In this document: positions 24,992 to 34,651 of the stretch, piece after piece
Position numbering within the stretch: position 1 is the stretch's first letter
Layout: every line of letters starts with the position of its first letter
Assembly: GCF_012932495.1 (NCBI RefSeq)
Contig: NZ_JABCNG010000004.1
Coordinates: forward strand, 62,001 to 126,000
Direction: 5' to 3'
DNA from: Novosphingobium sp. SG919
Lineage (GTDB): Bacteria; Pseudomonadota; Alphaproteobacteria; Sphingomonadales; Sphingomonadaceae
DNA length: 64,000 nucleotides
Notes under the pieces: generated by a model
What the model was told of the DNA's origin: nothing
Databases searched by the model: none
What the model saw: the letters and a program-made list of their open reading frames with translations, nothing else
Program-made: the position numbers and the translations under genes

Positions 24992-25543
24992 ATGGCAGGC
25001 AGCGTCAACAAAGTCATTCTGATCGGCAACCTGGGGGCCGACCCGGAGATCAAGTCGTTCCAGAACGGCGGCAAGATTGCGAACCTGCGCATTGCCACGT
25101 CGGAAAACTGGAAGGACCGCAACACCGGCGAACGCAAGGAGCGGACCGAGTGGCACAGCGTCGTCATCAACGGCGATGGCCTGATCGGCGTGGTCGAACG
25201 CTTCCTGCGCAAGGGCAGCAAGGTCTATATCGAAGGCCAGCTGCGCACCCGCAAGTGGCAGGACCAGAGCGGCAATGACCGCTACAGCACCGAAGTGGTC
25301 GTGGCCGGCATCGGCGGCGCGCTGACCATGCTCGATGGCCCGCAGGGCGGCGGCGCTGGTGGCGGTGGCGGCGGCCAGCGTTCGGGCGGCGGCTGGAACG
25401 AAGGCGGCTCGTCGGGCGGCGGCGGCTTTGGCGGCGGTTCGCGCGGCAGCAGCGGCGGCGCGGCCTCGGGCGGCGGCAGCACCTGGAACCAGGGTGGCGG
25501 CGGCGGTTTCACCGACGACCTGGACGACGATATTCCGTTCTGA
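24992..25543 (+). CDS. ssb: Single-stranded DNA-binding protein
   Basis: 183 residues. The OB fold occupies about residues 1-112 (MAGSVNKVILIGNLGADPEI, then WHSVVINGDG and YIEGQLRTRKWQ). A long Gly/Ser-rich disordered linker follows, and the acidic tip DDLDDDIPF recruits replication and repair proteins. It coats ssDNA as a tetramer during replication, recombination and repair. A very strong hairpin follows. It is convergent with nusB. Full length, nothing missing. Confidence 0.97.
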   Translation: MAGSVNKVILIGNLGADPEIKSFQNGGKIANLRIATSENWKDRNTGERKERTEWHSVVINGDGLIGVVERFLRKGSKVYIEGQLRTRKWQDQSGNDRYSTEVVVAGIGGALTMLDGPQGGGAGGGGGGQRSGGGWNEGGSSGGGGFGGGSRGSSGGAASGGGSTWNQGGGGGFTDDLDDDIPF

Positions 25544-25564
25544 TCGGCCACACGCGCACGCATG

Positions 25565-25609
25565 AAAACAAAGACCCGGCGGTTCAGGCAACCGCCGGGT
25601 CTTTGTTTT
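25565..25609. terminator. Strong bidirectional terminator between ssb and nusB
   Basis: A perfect 20-base inverted repeat (arms 25565-25584 and 25590-25609) with a 5-base loop CAGGC. A-rich and T-rich ends on the two flanks supply U runs for both strands, so it can terminate both converging transcripts. Confidence 0.93.
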
Positions 25610-25641
25610 TCATCTATCCGAAAAGTTCGGCTATGTGAATT

Positions 25642-26090
25642 TCAGCCTTTGCGCACGTCCTTGGCCACGGCATCGAGCACGCCATTGGCGAATTTCGCTT
25701 CGCGCGCGTCGAAAAAGGCGTGGGCCACATCGAGGTATTCGCTGATCACCGTGCCCACGGCAATGTCGGTCCGGGCGGCCAGTTCATAGGCGCCACAGCG
25801 CAGGATTTGCAGCATGGTCTTGTCCAGCCGCGACAGCGACCAGCCTTGCGCCAGCCGGGCCTGGATCAGCCCGTCGATTTCCTCGCGCCGGGCGATCACG
25901 CCCTTGACCACGTCGTCGAAGAATTCGACGTCGGCGGCGGCATATTCCACGTCCTCGATTTCCGCGCCCAGCCGGTGCTGGTGGAATTCATCGAGCAGGA
26001 AGCGCAGCTCGGTGCCTTCCATGTCAACCTGGTAGAGCGCCTGGACGGCGGCAAGCCGCGCGGCAGAGCGGGCCTGGCCCTTGATGTTCG

Positions 26091-26094
<4 letters not shown>
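25642..26094 (-). CDS. nusB: Transcription antitermination factor NusB
   Basis: 150 residues, all-helical. RSAARLAAVQALYQVDMEG at the N-terminus and LRCGAYELAARTDIAVGTVISEYLDVAHAFFD near the C-terminus (read from residues about 105-135) are typical. With NusE it binds boxA RNA to support rRNA antitermination. The start ATG 26094 overlaps the hisD stop by 4 bases, so nusB is the last gene of a hisG-hisD-nusB operon. The strong hairpin at 25565-25609 ends it. Confidence 0.95.
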
Positions 26095-27379
<1,285 letters not shown>

Positions 27380-27380
<1 letters not shown>

Positions 27381-28054
27381 CAGGCGGCGGCCTTTCGTGC
27401 GGCAACTTGCGTGCGGAACGCATCGACCAGCGCGCCCAGGCGGGCGCTGTCGGTCTTGAGCGCGGCGCGGTTGACGATCAGCCGTGCCGAAATCTGCATG
27501 ATCTGGCTGGTTTCCACCAGGCCGTTCTCTTTCAGCGTGCGGCCCGACGACACGAGATCGACGATGCGGCTGGCCAGGCCCAGCGACGGCGCCAGTTCCA
27601 TCGCGCCGTTGAGCTTCACCACTTCGGCCTGCACGCCCATCCGCTCGAAATGGCGGCGGGTGAGGTTGGGATACTTGGTCGCGACGCGGGCATGGCTTTC
27701 GCGGGCAATACTGCCCTGGGCCAGGCCGCCTACCGGTTCAGCCACGGAAAGGCGGCAATGGCCGATATCCAGGTCCACCGGGGCATAGAGATCGGCATAG
27801 TCGAACTCGTCGATCACGTCCGAACCCACGATGCCGGCCTGGGCCGCGCCATGGGCCACGAAGGTGGCCACGTCGAACGCGCGCACGCGGATCAGCGTGA
27901 CATCGGGCCGGCTGGTGGCAAAAGACAATGCGCGCGAGGACTTGTCGAAGAACGCAGCCTCGGGCACCACGCCTGCCTGTTCCAGCAAGGGCAGCGCTTC
28001 ATCGAGGATGCGGCCCTTGGGCAGGGCGAAAACGAGCGGGGTGGCGGTGGTCAT
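27380..28054 (-). CDS. hisG: ATP phosphoribosyltransferase, short form
   Basis: 224 residues from ATG 28054. LVFALPKGRILDEALPLL at the N-terminus, FVAHGAAQAGIVGSDVIDE and the PRPP loop DLVSSGRTLKENGL identify HisG. It starts histidine synthesis by joining ATP and PRPP. The length is that of the short HisG that lacks the regulatory ACT-like domain; short forms depend on HisZ, which is not in this window. It heads the hisG-hisD-nusB operon and is divergent from the DUF2332 gene with a 43-base gap. Confidence 0.95.
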
Positions 28055-28097
28055 GACGCCATCGCCCCTATGGCAAGCGCGAGAAAAGGGCAACCTC

Positions 28098-29159
28098 ATG
28101 GCTTCGATCATGGATATCGCTTCGGTCGAACAGGCCATTGCCTGGCAGGCAGACCACGCCACCAAGAACGGCGCGCCGGCGACCGGCCGGGTGGTGCGGG
28201 CGCAACTGCCGCTGCTCACCGATGGCAGCGCGGTGGGCGCGCGCATGGCGGCCTGGCCGGGCAAGCCATTGGAAGATGCGCTGCCCCTGCGGCTGACGGG
28301 CGGGTTGCACAACCTGGTGCTGACCGGCGCGGACACGCGCCTGGCCGCCGTCTATCGCGGCGAAGAGACCGACCAGGACGCGATCGATGCCCTTGTGGGC
28401 GATCTGGCCCGCCGGTTCGAAACCCGGCTGCTGCCCTGGCTTGACGGCCCGCCGCAGACCAACGAGGCGGGGCGGTCTGCCTCGATCATGGCTGGGCTGT
28501 TGTGGCTTTCAGCGCGGGTGGGGCCGCGTTTCGTGCTGCACGAGCTGGGCGCAAGCGCGGGGGTCAACACGATGATGGATCGCTTTGCGTTCGATCTGGG
28601 CGGCACCCGCACCGGCCCGGCCGATTCGCCGCTGCGCCTGGCCCCGGAATGGCGCGGCGCGGGCCGGCCGCCCGAAGCGGCGGTAGACGTGCTGGCGATT
28701 TCCGGGTGCGACCGCGCCCCGATCGACCTGACCGATCCCGACCAGGCGCTGCGGCTCAAAAGCTATGTCTGGGCCGAAGTGACCGAGCGGCTGGCGCGGC
28801 TGGACGCGGCCATCGCCCTGGCGCGGGTGCAGCGACCCGATGTGGTGGCGATGGACGCGGCCGAATATGTGGACCAGGTGCTGGCCGCGCCACAGCCTGA
28901 AGACAGCACGCGGGTGATCTATCATTCGATCGTCTGGCAGTACCTGCCGCCCTCCACCCAAGAGCGGATTGCAGCCGCCATCGCGGCCGCTGGCGCGCGC
29001 GCCACCCCGTCGCGGCGGCTGGCGTGGCTGGCGCTGGAAACCAACCGCGCCACCTTCCGCCACGAATTGACACTACGCCTCTGGCCTGACCAGGGCGCGC
29101 CGGTGTGCCTGGCTGCAGCGCACGCCCACGGCGCCTGGGTCGAGTGGCTTCAGCCCTGA
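28098..29159 (+). CDS. DUF2332 family protein
   Basis: 353 residues from ATG 28098 (AAAAGGG upstream). Family features are the LHELGASAGVNTMMDRF motif, which resembles the glycine-rich SAM-binding loop of Rossmann methyltransferases, and YHSIVWQYLPPSTQ further on. A methyltransferase-like fold is likely, but no activity is established. It stands alone between hisG (divergent) and the LtrA gene (convergent, with a 10-base 3' overlap). No signal or membrane segment. Confidence 0.8.
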   Translation: MASIMDIASVEQAIAWQADHATKNGAPATGRVVRAQLPLLTDGSAVGARMAAWPGKPLEDALPLRLTGGLHNLVLTGADTRLAAVYRGEETDQDAIDALVGDLARRFETRLLPWLDGPPQTNEAGRSASIMAGLLWLSARVGPRFVLHELGASAGVNTMMDRFAFDLGGTRTGPADSPLRLAPEWRGAGRPPEAAVDVLAISGCDRAPIDLTDPDQALRLKSYVWAEVTERLARLDAAIALARVQRPDVVAMDAAEYVDQVLAAPQPEDSTRVIYHSIVWQYLPPSTQERIAAAIAAAGARATPSRRLAWLALETNRATFRHELTLRLWPDQGAPVCLAAAHAHGAWVEWLQP

Positions 29160-30472
29160 GCTTCCAGCGCGGCCGGGCCGCGGCGGTGATAGGATATCCA
29201 TTCCCACACCGCCACGAGCAGGAGTGCCAGCACGGTGCTGCCCACGAACGCGGGTGAGGGCAGGCGGATCAGCAGCGCCAGGCCCGCCAGCGCGATCAGC
29301 ACGCCGCCGCCCACCCAGTGCGACAGCGGGAAATTGCCGTGCGGGCTGGACGGCCGCTTGAACAGGCCGGTGCCGGCCAGGAAGACCAGCAGGCCGCCGG
29401 CCTGGGTGGCCACCAGTGGCAGTGAAGCGGGTGCCAGCGGCTGTTCGAGGAGAAGGGCATCGGCCACTGCGGTGATGACGATGCCGCCCACGATCGGCAT
29501 GTGCAGATAAGTATAGACGCTGCGCGCCAGGCGGCCGGGCTGGGCATGTTCGGCAATGTGGCGGGCACCGCGTTCGGCGCCGAGGTCGAAATAGATCCAC
29601 CACATCAGCGCCGATCCGATAAAGGCCAGCACGAATGCCAGCGAGCGCGCGGGATCGGCGGTTTCCTGGGCAAAGCTGGTGCCGGTCACCACGATGCCTT
29701 CGCCCAGGGCGATGATGATGAACAGGGCGCAGCGCTCGGCCAGGTGGCTGCCGGAAATATCCCAGTCTTCCGGTGTGGAACGGCCCAGGCCCGGCACGAA
29801 AAAGCCCATGAACGGGCCGCCGTAATCAACTGCGAGCGCGGCTGCCCACCAACCCAGGCGGGCCATCGGCGCATCGACCAGCGCCCCGGCCAGCCACAAC
29901 GGTGCCGACGCCACGAACCACAGCGTGATCCGCGCCATGTTGCGCGCGCCACTGCTGCGCCAGCCCCCGCTGTGCCCTTGGGTGCCGCCGCTTTTCGCCA
30001 TGGCCCAGGCGACAAAGCCGCTGCGCCCGATCTGCACCGCGATGTAGCATGCGGCAAACAGCACCGCGTCGCCGGTGCTGCCCCCGGCAAAGGCGCGCGG
30101 CATAGCCACGGCCATGCCCAGGCTGGCCAACATGGCAAACAGCAGCATGATCCGTACCGGTCCGCGTTCCGGGTTGGTCCAGTTCGCCGCCCAGGTGGTG
30201 AACATCCAGGCCCACCACACGGCCAGGAACAGGACCAGCGCCTCGGCCAGGCCGGCCGGGGTCATGTGATGCAGCACGTTGTGGGAGAGCTGGGTTATCG
30301 CAAAGACATAGACCAGGTCGAAAAACAGCTCGAGATAGCTGACCGGGGCATGGCCGCCCTTGTGATCGCGCAAGAGCGACGATGGCGCGGGCACGCCGTC
30401 GGTTTCGGCTTTGGGCGCGGGCTTGCCGGCCTCGGCGATCGCCTCGGCCTCTTGCCTGGCTTTCTCGCTCAT
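29150..30472 (-). CDS. Low temperature requirement protein A (LtrA) family membrane protein
   Basis: 440 residues with about ten to twelve hydrophobic helices. The signature YLELFFDLVYVFAITQLSH at about residues 44-62 and the later IIALGEGIVVTG define the LtrA family. Members are inner-membrane proteins first linked to growth at low temperature in Listeria; their transport or enzymatic role is unknown. The N-terminus is a charged, proline-rich cytoplasmic tail. The start overlaps the BolA stop by 4 bases, so the two are coupled. Confidence 0.85.
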   Translation of the reverse strand: MSEKARQEAEAIAEAGKPAPKAETDGVPAPSSLLRDHKGGHAPVSYLELFFDLVYVFAITQLSHNVLHHMTPAGLAEALVLFLAVWWAWMFTTWAANWTNPERGPVRIMLLFAMLASLGMAVAMPRAFAGGSTGDAVLFAACYIAVQIGRSGFVAWAMAKSGGTQGHSGGWRSSGARNMARITLWFVASAPLWLAGALVDAPMARLGWWAAALAVDYGGPFMGFFVPGLGRSTPEDWDISGSHLAERCALFIIIALGEGIVVTGTSFAQETADPARSLAFVLAFIGSALMWWIYFDLGAERGARHIAEHAQPGRLARSVYTYLHMPIVGGIVITAVADALLLEQPLAPASLPLVATQAGGLLVFLAGTGLFKRPSSPHGNFPLSHWVGGGVLIALAGLALLIRLPSPAFVGSTVLALLLVAVWEWISYHRRGPAALEAQG

Positions 30473-30741
30473 TCGCCCGGCGCGCGCGCGTGAATGGCAA
30501 GCGCATGAACGCGTTGCCCCGGCAGGTCGCCCAGGGCGCGGTTGACCAGGCGCTGGCGGCCAAGCCGGGAAACGCCGGCAAAGGCCGCGCTTTCGATCTC
30601 CACGGTGAAATGCGATTCACCCGTGCCGTCGTCGCCCATATGGCCGGCGTGATGGGCCGAATCGTTGGTGACCACCAGATGCGTGGGGGCAAGGGCGTCC
30701 ACAAGTTTGCGTTCGATTTCCTGGGCGAGCGGGCCGGTCAT
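30469..30741 (-). CDS. BolA family protein
   Basis: 90 residues from ATG 30741. The BolA fold shows APTHLVVTNDSAHHAGH and HFTVEIES, then GVSRLGRQRLVNRAL and a conserved histidine in VHALAIHA. BolA proteins pair with monothiol glutaredoxins through a shared 2Fe-2S cluster and act in iron sensing and envelope or morphology control. It precedes LtrA with a 4-base overlap and is divergent from the J-domain gene by 27 bases. Confidence 0.92.
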   Translation of the reverse strand: MTGPLAQEIERKLVDALAPTHLVVTNDSAHHAGHMGDDGTGESHFTVEIESAAFAGVSRLGRQRLVNRALGDLPGQRVHALAIHARAPGE

Positions 30742-30768
30742 GTCTTTCCTTTCGGGCGATGAGGCACC

Positions 30769-31371
30769 ATGTGCAATGGCGTGAAGCATGACAAGTTCCA
30801 TGGCCGCGTCACGGATACCGGGCGCTTGTGCAGTGCCCCGGGATGCAACGCATCGGGGGAATTCCGCGCGCCCGGCGTGCGCCCGCCCGGTTTCGATGGG
30901 CCCGGCGACTATCGCTGGTTCTGTTTGGACCATATTCGCGCGTTCAACGCCGGCTACGATTTCTTTGCCGGGATGAGCATGGATGAAATCCTGGCGGCGC
31001 AATCGCCGCTGGCCGGGTGGGACACCCACAGCCGTGCGTTCCGGCCCGACGCGGGGATCGACCAGGCGCCGCGCTGGGCCGATTTCGCCGATCCCCTGGA
31101 GGCGATCGCGCAACGCGCCCGTGCCCGCAAGGCCGATCACCAGGCCGCCCAGGACGCCGCCCGGCGCGGTTTCAATGCGCAAGATCGCGCTGCGTTCGAA
31201 ACGCTCAACCTGTCGCTCGACGCCGATCGCCATGCCCTGCGCCGCCGTTATGCCGATCTGGTGCGCCGCTATCACCCCGATCACAACGGCGGCGACCGCA
31301 GCCTGGAAGACAAGCTGCAGCGCGTGGTCGCCGCCTATGACCACCTGCGGCAATCGGCTGCGTTTCGATAG
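30769..31371 (+). CDS. J-domain protein with N-terminal cysteine motif
   Basis: 200 residues. A C-terminal J domain (about 135-198) has the HPD tripeptide in YHPDHNGGD, which stimulates DnaK ATPase. The N-terminal part carries C21, C26, C52 and H55 (LCSAPGCN and WFCLDH), an arrangement that could bind zinc. Between them lies an Ala/Arg-rich helix. J domains at the C-terminus with no G/F or client domains occur in many alphaproteobacteria as minor DnaK partners. Its clients are unknown. BolA is divergent upstream. Confidence 0.85.
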   Translation: MCNGVKHDKFHGRVTDTGRLCSAPGCNASGEFRAPGVRPPGFDGPGDYRWFCLDHIRAFNAGYDFFAGMSMDEILAAQSPLAGWDTHSRAFRPDAGIDQAPRWADFADPLEAIAQRARARKADHQAAQDAARRGFNAQDRAAFETLNLSLDADRHALRRRYADLVRRYHPDHNGGDRSLEDKLQRVVAAYDHLRQSAAFR

Positions 31372-31397
31372 GGCGGGCAAGGCCCGTCCCCCTCCGT

Positions 31398-31435
31398 CAG
31401 GCCGGCAGCCTGCCACCTCCCCCGCCGGGGGAGGA
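31398..31435. repeat. Sphingomonad intergenic hairpin repeat, second copy
   Basis: CAGGC/GCCTG at 31398-31412 and CCTCCCCC/GGGGGAGG at 31417-31435 form two hairpins like those at 19247-19330. It lies between the converging J-domain gene and the small membrane protein gene, a position suited to termination. Confidence 0.55.
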
Positions 31436-31443
31436 TCTCGGCG

Positions 31444-31650
31444 TCAATCCGGCGCCTGGTGCGCCACTTCGATCATCGATGGGCCGCCCGAGACGGGCGT
31501 AAGCCACACCGCCAGGTCGGCCGCGATCAGGGCGGCCATGACCAGCATCAGTCCGGCGCGCTTGCGCTCGCCCCGGCGCCAGAAAAACACCGCGCCGCCG
31601 ATCAAGGCCACGGTGGTCAGCACCAGTAGCGAAAGAACCGTGTCCATCAT
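31444..31650 (-). CDS. Small two-helix membrane protein, hypothetical
   Basis: 68 residues. Two hydrophobic segments (about residues 4-24 and 33-51) are separated by the basic loop RRGERKRAG, giving a hairpin with both ends probably outside the cytoplasm. No known domain. It lies 5 bases after the DUF937-like gene on the same strand, so the two are likely co-transcribed. GC-rich codon use fits the neighbouring genes, supporting a real gene. Confidence 0.65.
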   Translation of the reverse strand: MMDTVLSLLVLTTVALIGGAVFFWRRGERKRAGLMLVMAALIAADLAVWLTPVSGGPSMIEVAHQAPD

Positions 31651-31655
31651 GGGAT

Positions 31656-32012
31656 TTAGCTGAACAGGCCCTTGGCCAGACCGGCCAAATCGTTGATCGG
31701 GTTGCCATCGCCATCCTTGTCGAGGAACTGGCTGACCTGGCCCAGGGCATCGGGATGCTGGCCGAGGATTGAGGCGAATTGCGACAGTGCGCCTTCGCCG
31801 CCGATGTGGCCCACGATCTGTTGCAGCAGGCCTGCGTCGAGGCCAGTGTTGGCGGCGGCCGTCTCGATCGTGTCGCCCTTGGCCTGGTGGCCGGCCGCCA
31901 GCGCGGCAATCGCGGTTTCGGCCTGGGTGGGATCGATGCCCAGCTTGGCCGCCAGGTTCTTCACGTCAACCGCGCTGCTCACCTGGCCCAGGATGCTGTC
32001 GAACACGCTCAT
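31656..32012 (-). CDS. DUF937/YidB-like small protein with EF-hand-like loop
   Basis: 118 residues from ATG 32012. It is helical, with MSVFDSILGQVSSAVDVKNLAAKLG at the N-terminus, repeated short amphipathic helices, and GLLQQIVGHIGGEG typical of the DUF937 group. Near the C-terminus DKDGDGNPINDL matches a calcium-binding EF-hand or dockerin-type loop. There is no signal peptide. Function is unknown. It precedes the 68-residue membrane protein and lies 157 bases downstream of the RTX gene, itself a calcium-binding type. Confidence 0.65.
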   Translation of the reverse strand: MSVFDSILGQVSSAVDVKNLAAKLGIDPTQAETAIAALAAGHQAKGDTIETAAANTGLDAGLLQQIVGHIGGEGALSQFASILGQHPDALGQVSQFLDKDGDGNPINDLAGLAKGLFS

Positions 32013-32169
32013 GGCATTGATCCCCTTGTCCGGGCGCGCCGGTGTGGCGCGCCTTGCCCGGTGATAGCGCGCGAGGGCTGCCTGGTGCCACAAAAAACGC
32101 CCCGCCGTGGTTAACGGCGGGGCGGGCAAGGTTGTCGCAGCCGGGGCATTGCGCCCAGGTGCGGGGCGA

Positions 32170-32793
32170 TCAGATCGTGACGGTATCGTCGGCGATGATG
32201 TGGCTGAGCGTGAGCGCCTGCTGGTGGCCCAGGCCATCGTTGAGAATGAAGGTGGTGCCGTCAAAGCCGCTGGTGTTGACGAAGTAGCTGCCCAGCGTGG
32301 GGTTCGCCTTGAGATAGGCGGCCAGGCGATTCACGTCGTCCTGCGAATCGAGAAAGGCCGATCCCGTGCCCTTCACCGTCAGGCCCAGGGCATTGAAGAT
32401 CGTATCGAAGCCGGTGATGCGCACGACGTCGTGATCGGCAAAGTTGAGGTCTTCCACCGTCACCCACTGGTACACGGTCGAAACGCCGTGACCGCCGGTG
32501 AAGGCGAGGGCGGAGAAGCCTTCGCCCGAGCGGAACACGAACTGGTCCGCGCCGGTCCCGCCGGTCAGCGAATCCTTGCCGCCGCCGCCCTTGAGGATGT
32601 CGTTGCCATCGCCGCCATAGATGGCGTCGTTGCCGCCGCCGCCATAGAGCGTGTCGTTGCCATCGCCGCCGTCGATGATGTTCTTGCCCGAACCGCCGGT
32701 GACCACGTCATCGCCGCCGCCGGCGTTGATGATGTTGTTGCCCTTTGGCGCGGCGATGGTGTCGGCGCCGCTGGTGCCAGTGATAACTGCCAT
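32170..32793 (-). CDS. Short RTX calcium-binding repeat protein
   Basis: 207 residues. About five glycine-rich nonapeptide repeats lie at residues 20-85, for example GGGDDVVTG, GGDGNDTLYG and GGDGNDILKG, which form a calcium-bound beta roll. A 120-residue C-terminal part follows, ending in a hydrophobic DDTVTI tail that resembles a type I secretion signal. Such proteins are normally exported by an ABC/MFP/TolC system, which is not nearby. I chose ATG 32793 because AAGGAG is 7 bases upstream; the ATG two codons earlier would be only 1 base from it. Much shorter than RTX toxins. Confidence 0.85.
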   Translation of the reverse strand: MAVITGTSGADTIAAPKGNNIINAGGGDDVVTGGSGKNIIDGGDGNDTLYGGGGNDAIYGGDGNDILKGGGGKDSLTGGTGADQFVFRSGEGFSALAFTGGHGVSTVYQWVTVEDLNFADHDVVRITGFDTIFNALGLTVKGTGSAFLDSQDDVNRLAAYLKANPTLGSYFVNTSGFDGTTFILNDGLGHQQALTLSHIIADDTVTI

Positions 32794-33106
32794 GTTCATT
32801 CTCCTTCATCCCGTCGTCAGACGGAAAGTTGAACCACAAGTATTTTTCGAGGATACCTTGTGGTCGGGAAGAACAGACCTGTTCCTCGGCCACGCAAGTC
32901 ACTGTTGCGACCAGACTTGTCTTATTGGGTAATTCGGAAATCACCTTGATGTGCAAGGTGTGACTCGACGCCATCCTTGCCAAAACCATAACGCATTATT
33001 GCCATGCGGCGTGCCTGTGTTTCCCGTTCATATTGGCGCTTTCATGCCGTAACCATGCCAAGACAGGTTCAAACTGGAGCAAGTTTGGATGATCTGCACC
33101 TCTGCT
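32794..33106. promoter_or_regulatory. Upstream region of RTX gene (about 310 bases without a gene)
   Basis: An inverted repeat CCACAAG(G)TA / TACCTTGTGG spans 32834-32863 and could be an operator or leader hairpin just upstream of the gene. The region is more AT-rich than its flanks. No convincing reading frame is present. Confidence 0.4.
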
Positions 33107-34240
33107 TCAGCCATGGCGCATGGCCGCCGGTTGCCGCGCGGCACGGGCCAGGGCCATGCGATCGAACCAGCGGCCAAGCGCGGCACGGCAGGGTTCGTCC
33201 AGGCGCGTCAGCACCAGCCAGGCCGCCAGCAGCAGCGGTGGCACCAGCAGCAGCCCCCAGGCGCCCAGCGGCGCCCCATGCATCGCCCGCTTGGCCGCGC
33301 CGGACGCGATCGCCAGCAGCGGCACGTGGATGCCGTAGAGCGGATAGGAAACCCGGCCCAGCCAGGCGCCGCCGGGCACCGCGCGGTGTCGCCCGGCAGC
33401 CACCGCCACGACCAGCACGCAAGGCAGGAACACCATGGCAAGGAACAGCGTCCAGGGCAGGCGCTGCACCGGCAGCGCCATGGCATAGACCAGCGCGAGT
33501 GCGGCAACCGGCGCGGCGAGTGCCACCATCGACGGCAGCGACGCGCGCAGCCGATGCAACAGCAGCCCGCAGCCAAAGCCAAAGCACACGCGCGCCAATC
33601 CGCCATCGAGTGAGGATGCCTGCCAGCCCAGATCGAGCGTGCCGTGGCGCATGGCGCAGAGCACCAGAAGCGCGCCCGAAATGGCGACGCCCAAGGCCAG
33701 GATCGCCGTGCTGCGCCGCACCAGGAACGCGGCCCATGCCAGGTTCGCCAGGATTTCGAAGAACAGGGACCACAAGGGACCGTTGGCGGGGAACAGCTCC
33801 CACCCTGTGGCCACGCCATGCCAAAGCTTGGGCAGCACGAGCAGGTTCAGTGCATTGCCCAGCAGAACCTGGTCCAGCGGATCGGATCGATCGGGCGCCG
33901 CCAGGCAGCGGGCCACCAGATACAGCCCGCCCACGCCTGCGCCCAGCACGGCAACCGGGGCCATGCGCACCATCCGCCGCCGGGCAAAGCCACCCCAGTC
34001 CATGGCGCCGGTGGCCGCATGGCCGGCGCCGCCCAGCCGCGCCTCATAAGCCTCTGCCAAGACAAAGCCGCTGAGCATGAAGAAGAAATCGACCGCCAGA
34101 TAGCCGTTGGGAAACAGCTGGACACCCCCGGCGCGCGTGCCGATGTGAAACAGGCAGACTGCCAGTGCGGCAATCCCGCGCATTTCGTCGAGCAGGGCGT
34201 AGCGCCCGCCGTGTCCGGCCTGCCTCCTTGCGGTGTTCAT
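33107..34240 (-). CDS. Acyltransferase 3 family membrane protein
   Basis: 377 residues from ATG 34240. Multi-pass protein with the family N-terminus ALLDEMRGIAALAVCLFHIG and YLAVDFFFMLSGFVL, where the first histidine and the arginine are the conserved catalytic pair. About ten transmembrane helices follow. Members transfer acetyl or succinyl groups to surface polysaccharides, peptidoglycan or lipids. It stands alone, with no adjacent polysaccharide genes, so its acceptor is unknown. The C-terminal 30 residues are basic and cytoplasmic. Confidence 0.87.
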   Translation of the reverse strand: MNTARRQAGHGGRYALLDEMRGIAALAVCLFHIGTRAGGVQLFPNGYLAVDFFFMLSGFVLAEAYEARLGGAGHAATGAMDWGGFARRRMVRMAPVAVLGAGVGGLYLVARCLAAPDRSDPLDQVLLGNALNLLVLPKLWHGVATGWELFPANGPLWSLFFEILANLAWAAFLVRRSTAILALGVAISGALLVLCAMRHGTLDLGWQASSLDGGLARVCFGFGCGLLLHRLRASLPSMVALAAPVAALALVYAMALPVQRLPWTLFLAMVFLPCVLVVAVAAGRHRAVPGGAWLGRVSYPLYGIHVPLLAIASGAAKRAMHGAPLGAWGLLLVPPLLLAAWLVLTRLDEPCRAALGRWFDRMALARAARQPAAMRHG

Positions 34241-34651
34241 GCGCCAAGTGCCCCTTTGCCGCCGGCACAAGCCGGCAGCGTGACTGCCCGTTTCGTTGCG
34301 CCGCGATATCGCAGTGCACCGTCTGGGCAGGGCATGCGCGATCGTGACTAACGCATGATTAACCAAATGCACGGCAAGGACTCATACGGAATAATACTTA
34401 GGGTAAACCGTATTGTGCGGTGCGGAACGAAATGTCTTTTTCGCCCAATGCTTTGTAATACTCGCCTTGGTGCACTTGCAGCCAAGCGGGCAGGCCCTCG
34501 CTTCGCATGGATAAGGGCTGCATCGGGCCTGGCGGTAAAGCGATCGAAAGCCGGCCATGCGGCGGCAGCGGCCAACGCGGGTGCACGCGGGGCAGGACGG
34601 GGCAAGCCGCGTACTTGGTCCGTTGCTGTCACTGGCCGATTCCGCCAGCCT
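34241..34651. other. Gap of about 410 bases, no gene seen
   Basis: Between the acyltransferase start and the AHSA1 stop. The middle (34340-34460) is noticeably more AT-rich. Short open frames have no family features and odd composition. A promoter for the acyltransferase must lie here. No tRNA or riboswitch was recognised. Confidence 0.5.

Noticed and set aside
22933..25221. 762-codon open frame antisense to feoB
   Set aside because: It has His/Arg/Gln-rich composition typical of the antisense of GC-rich genes, no domain, and lies over a certain feoB gene.
25282..25563. Proline-rich frame antisense to the ssb tail
   Set aside because: It only mirrors the Gly-rich linker of SSB.
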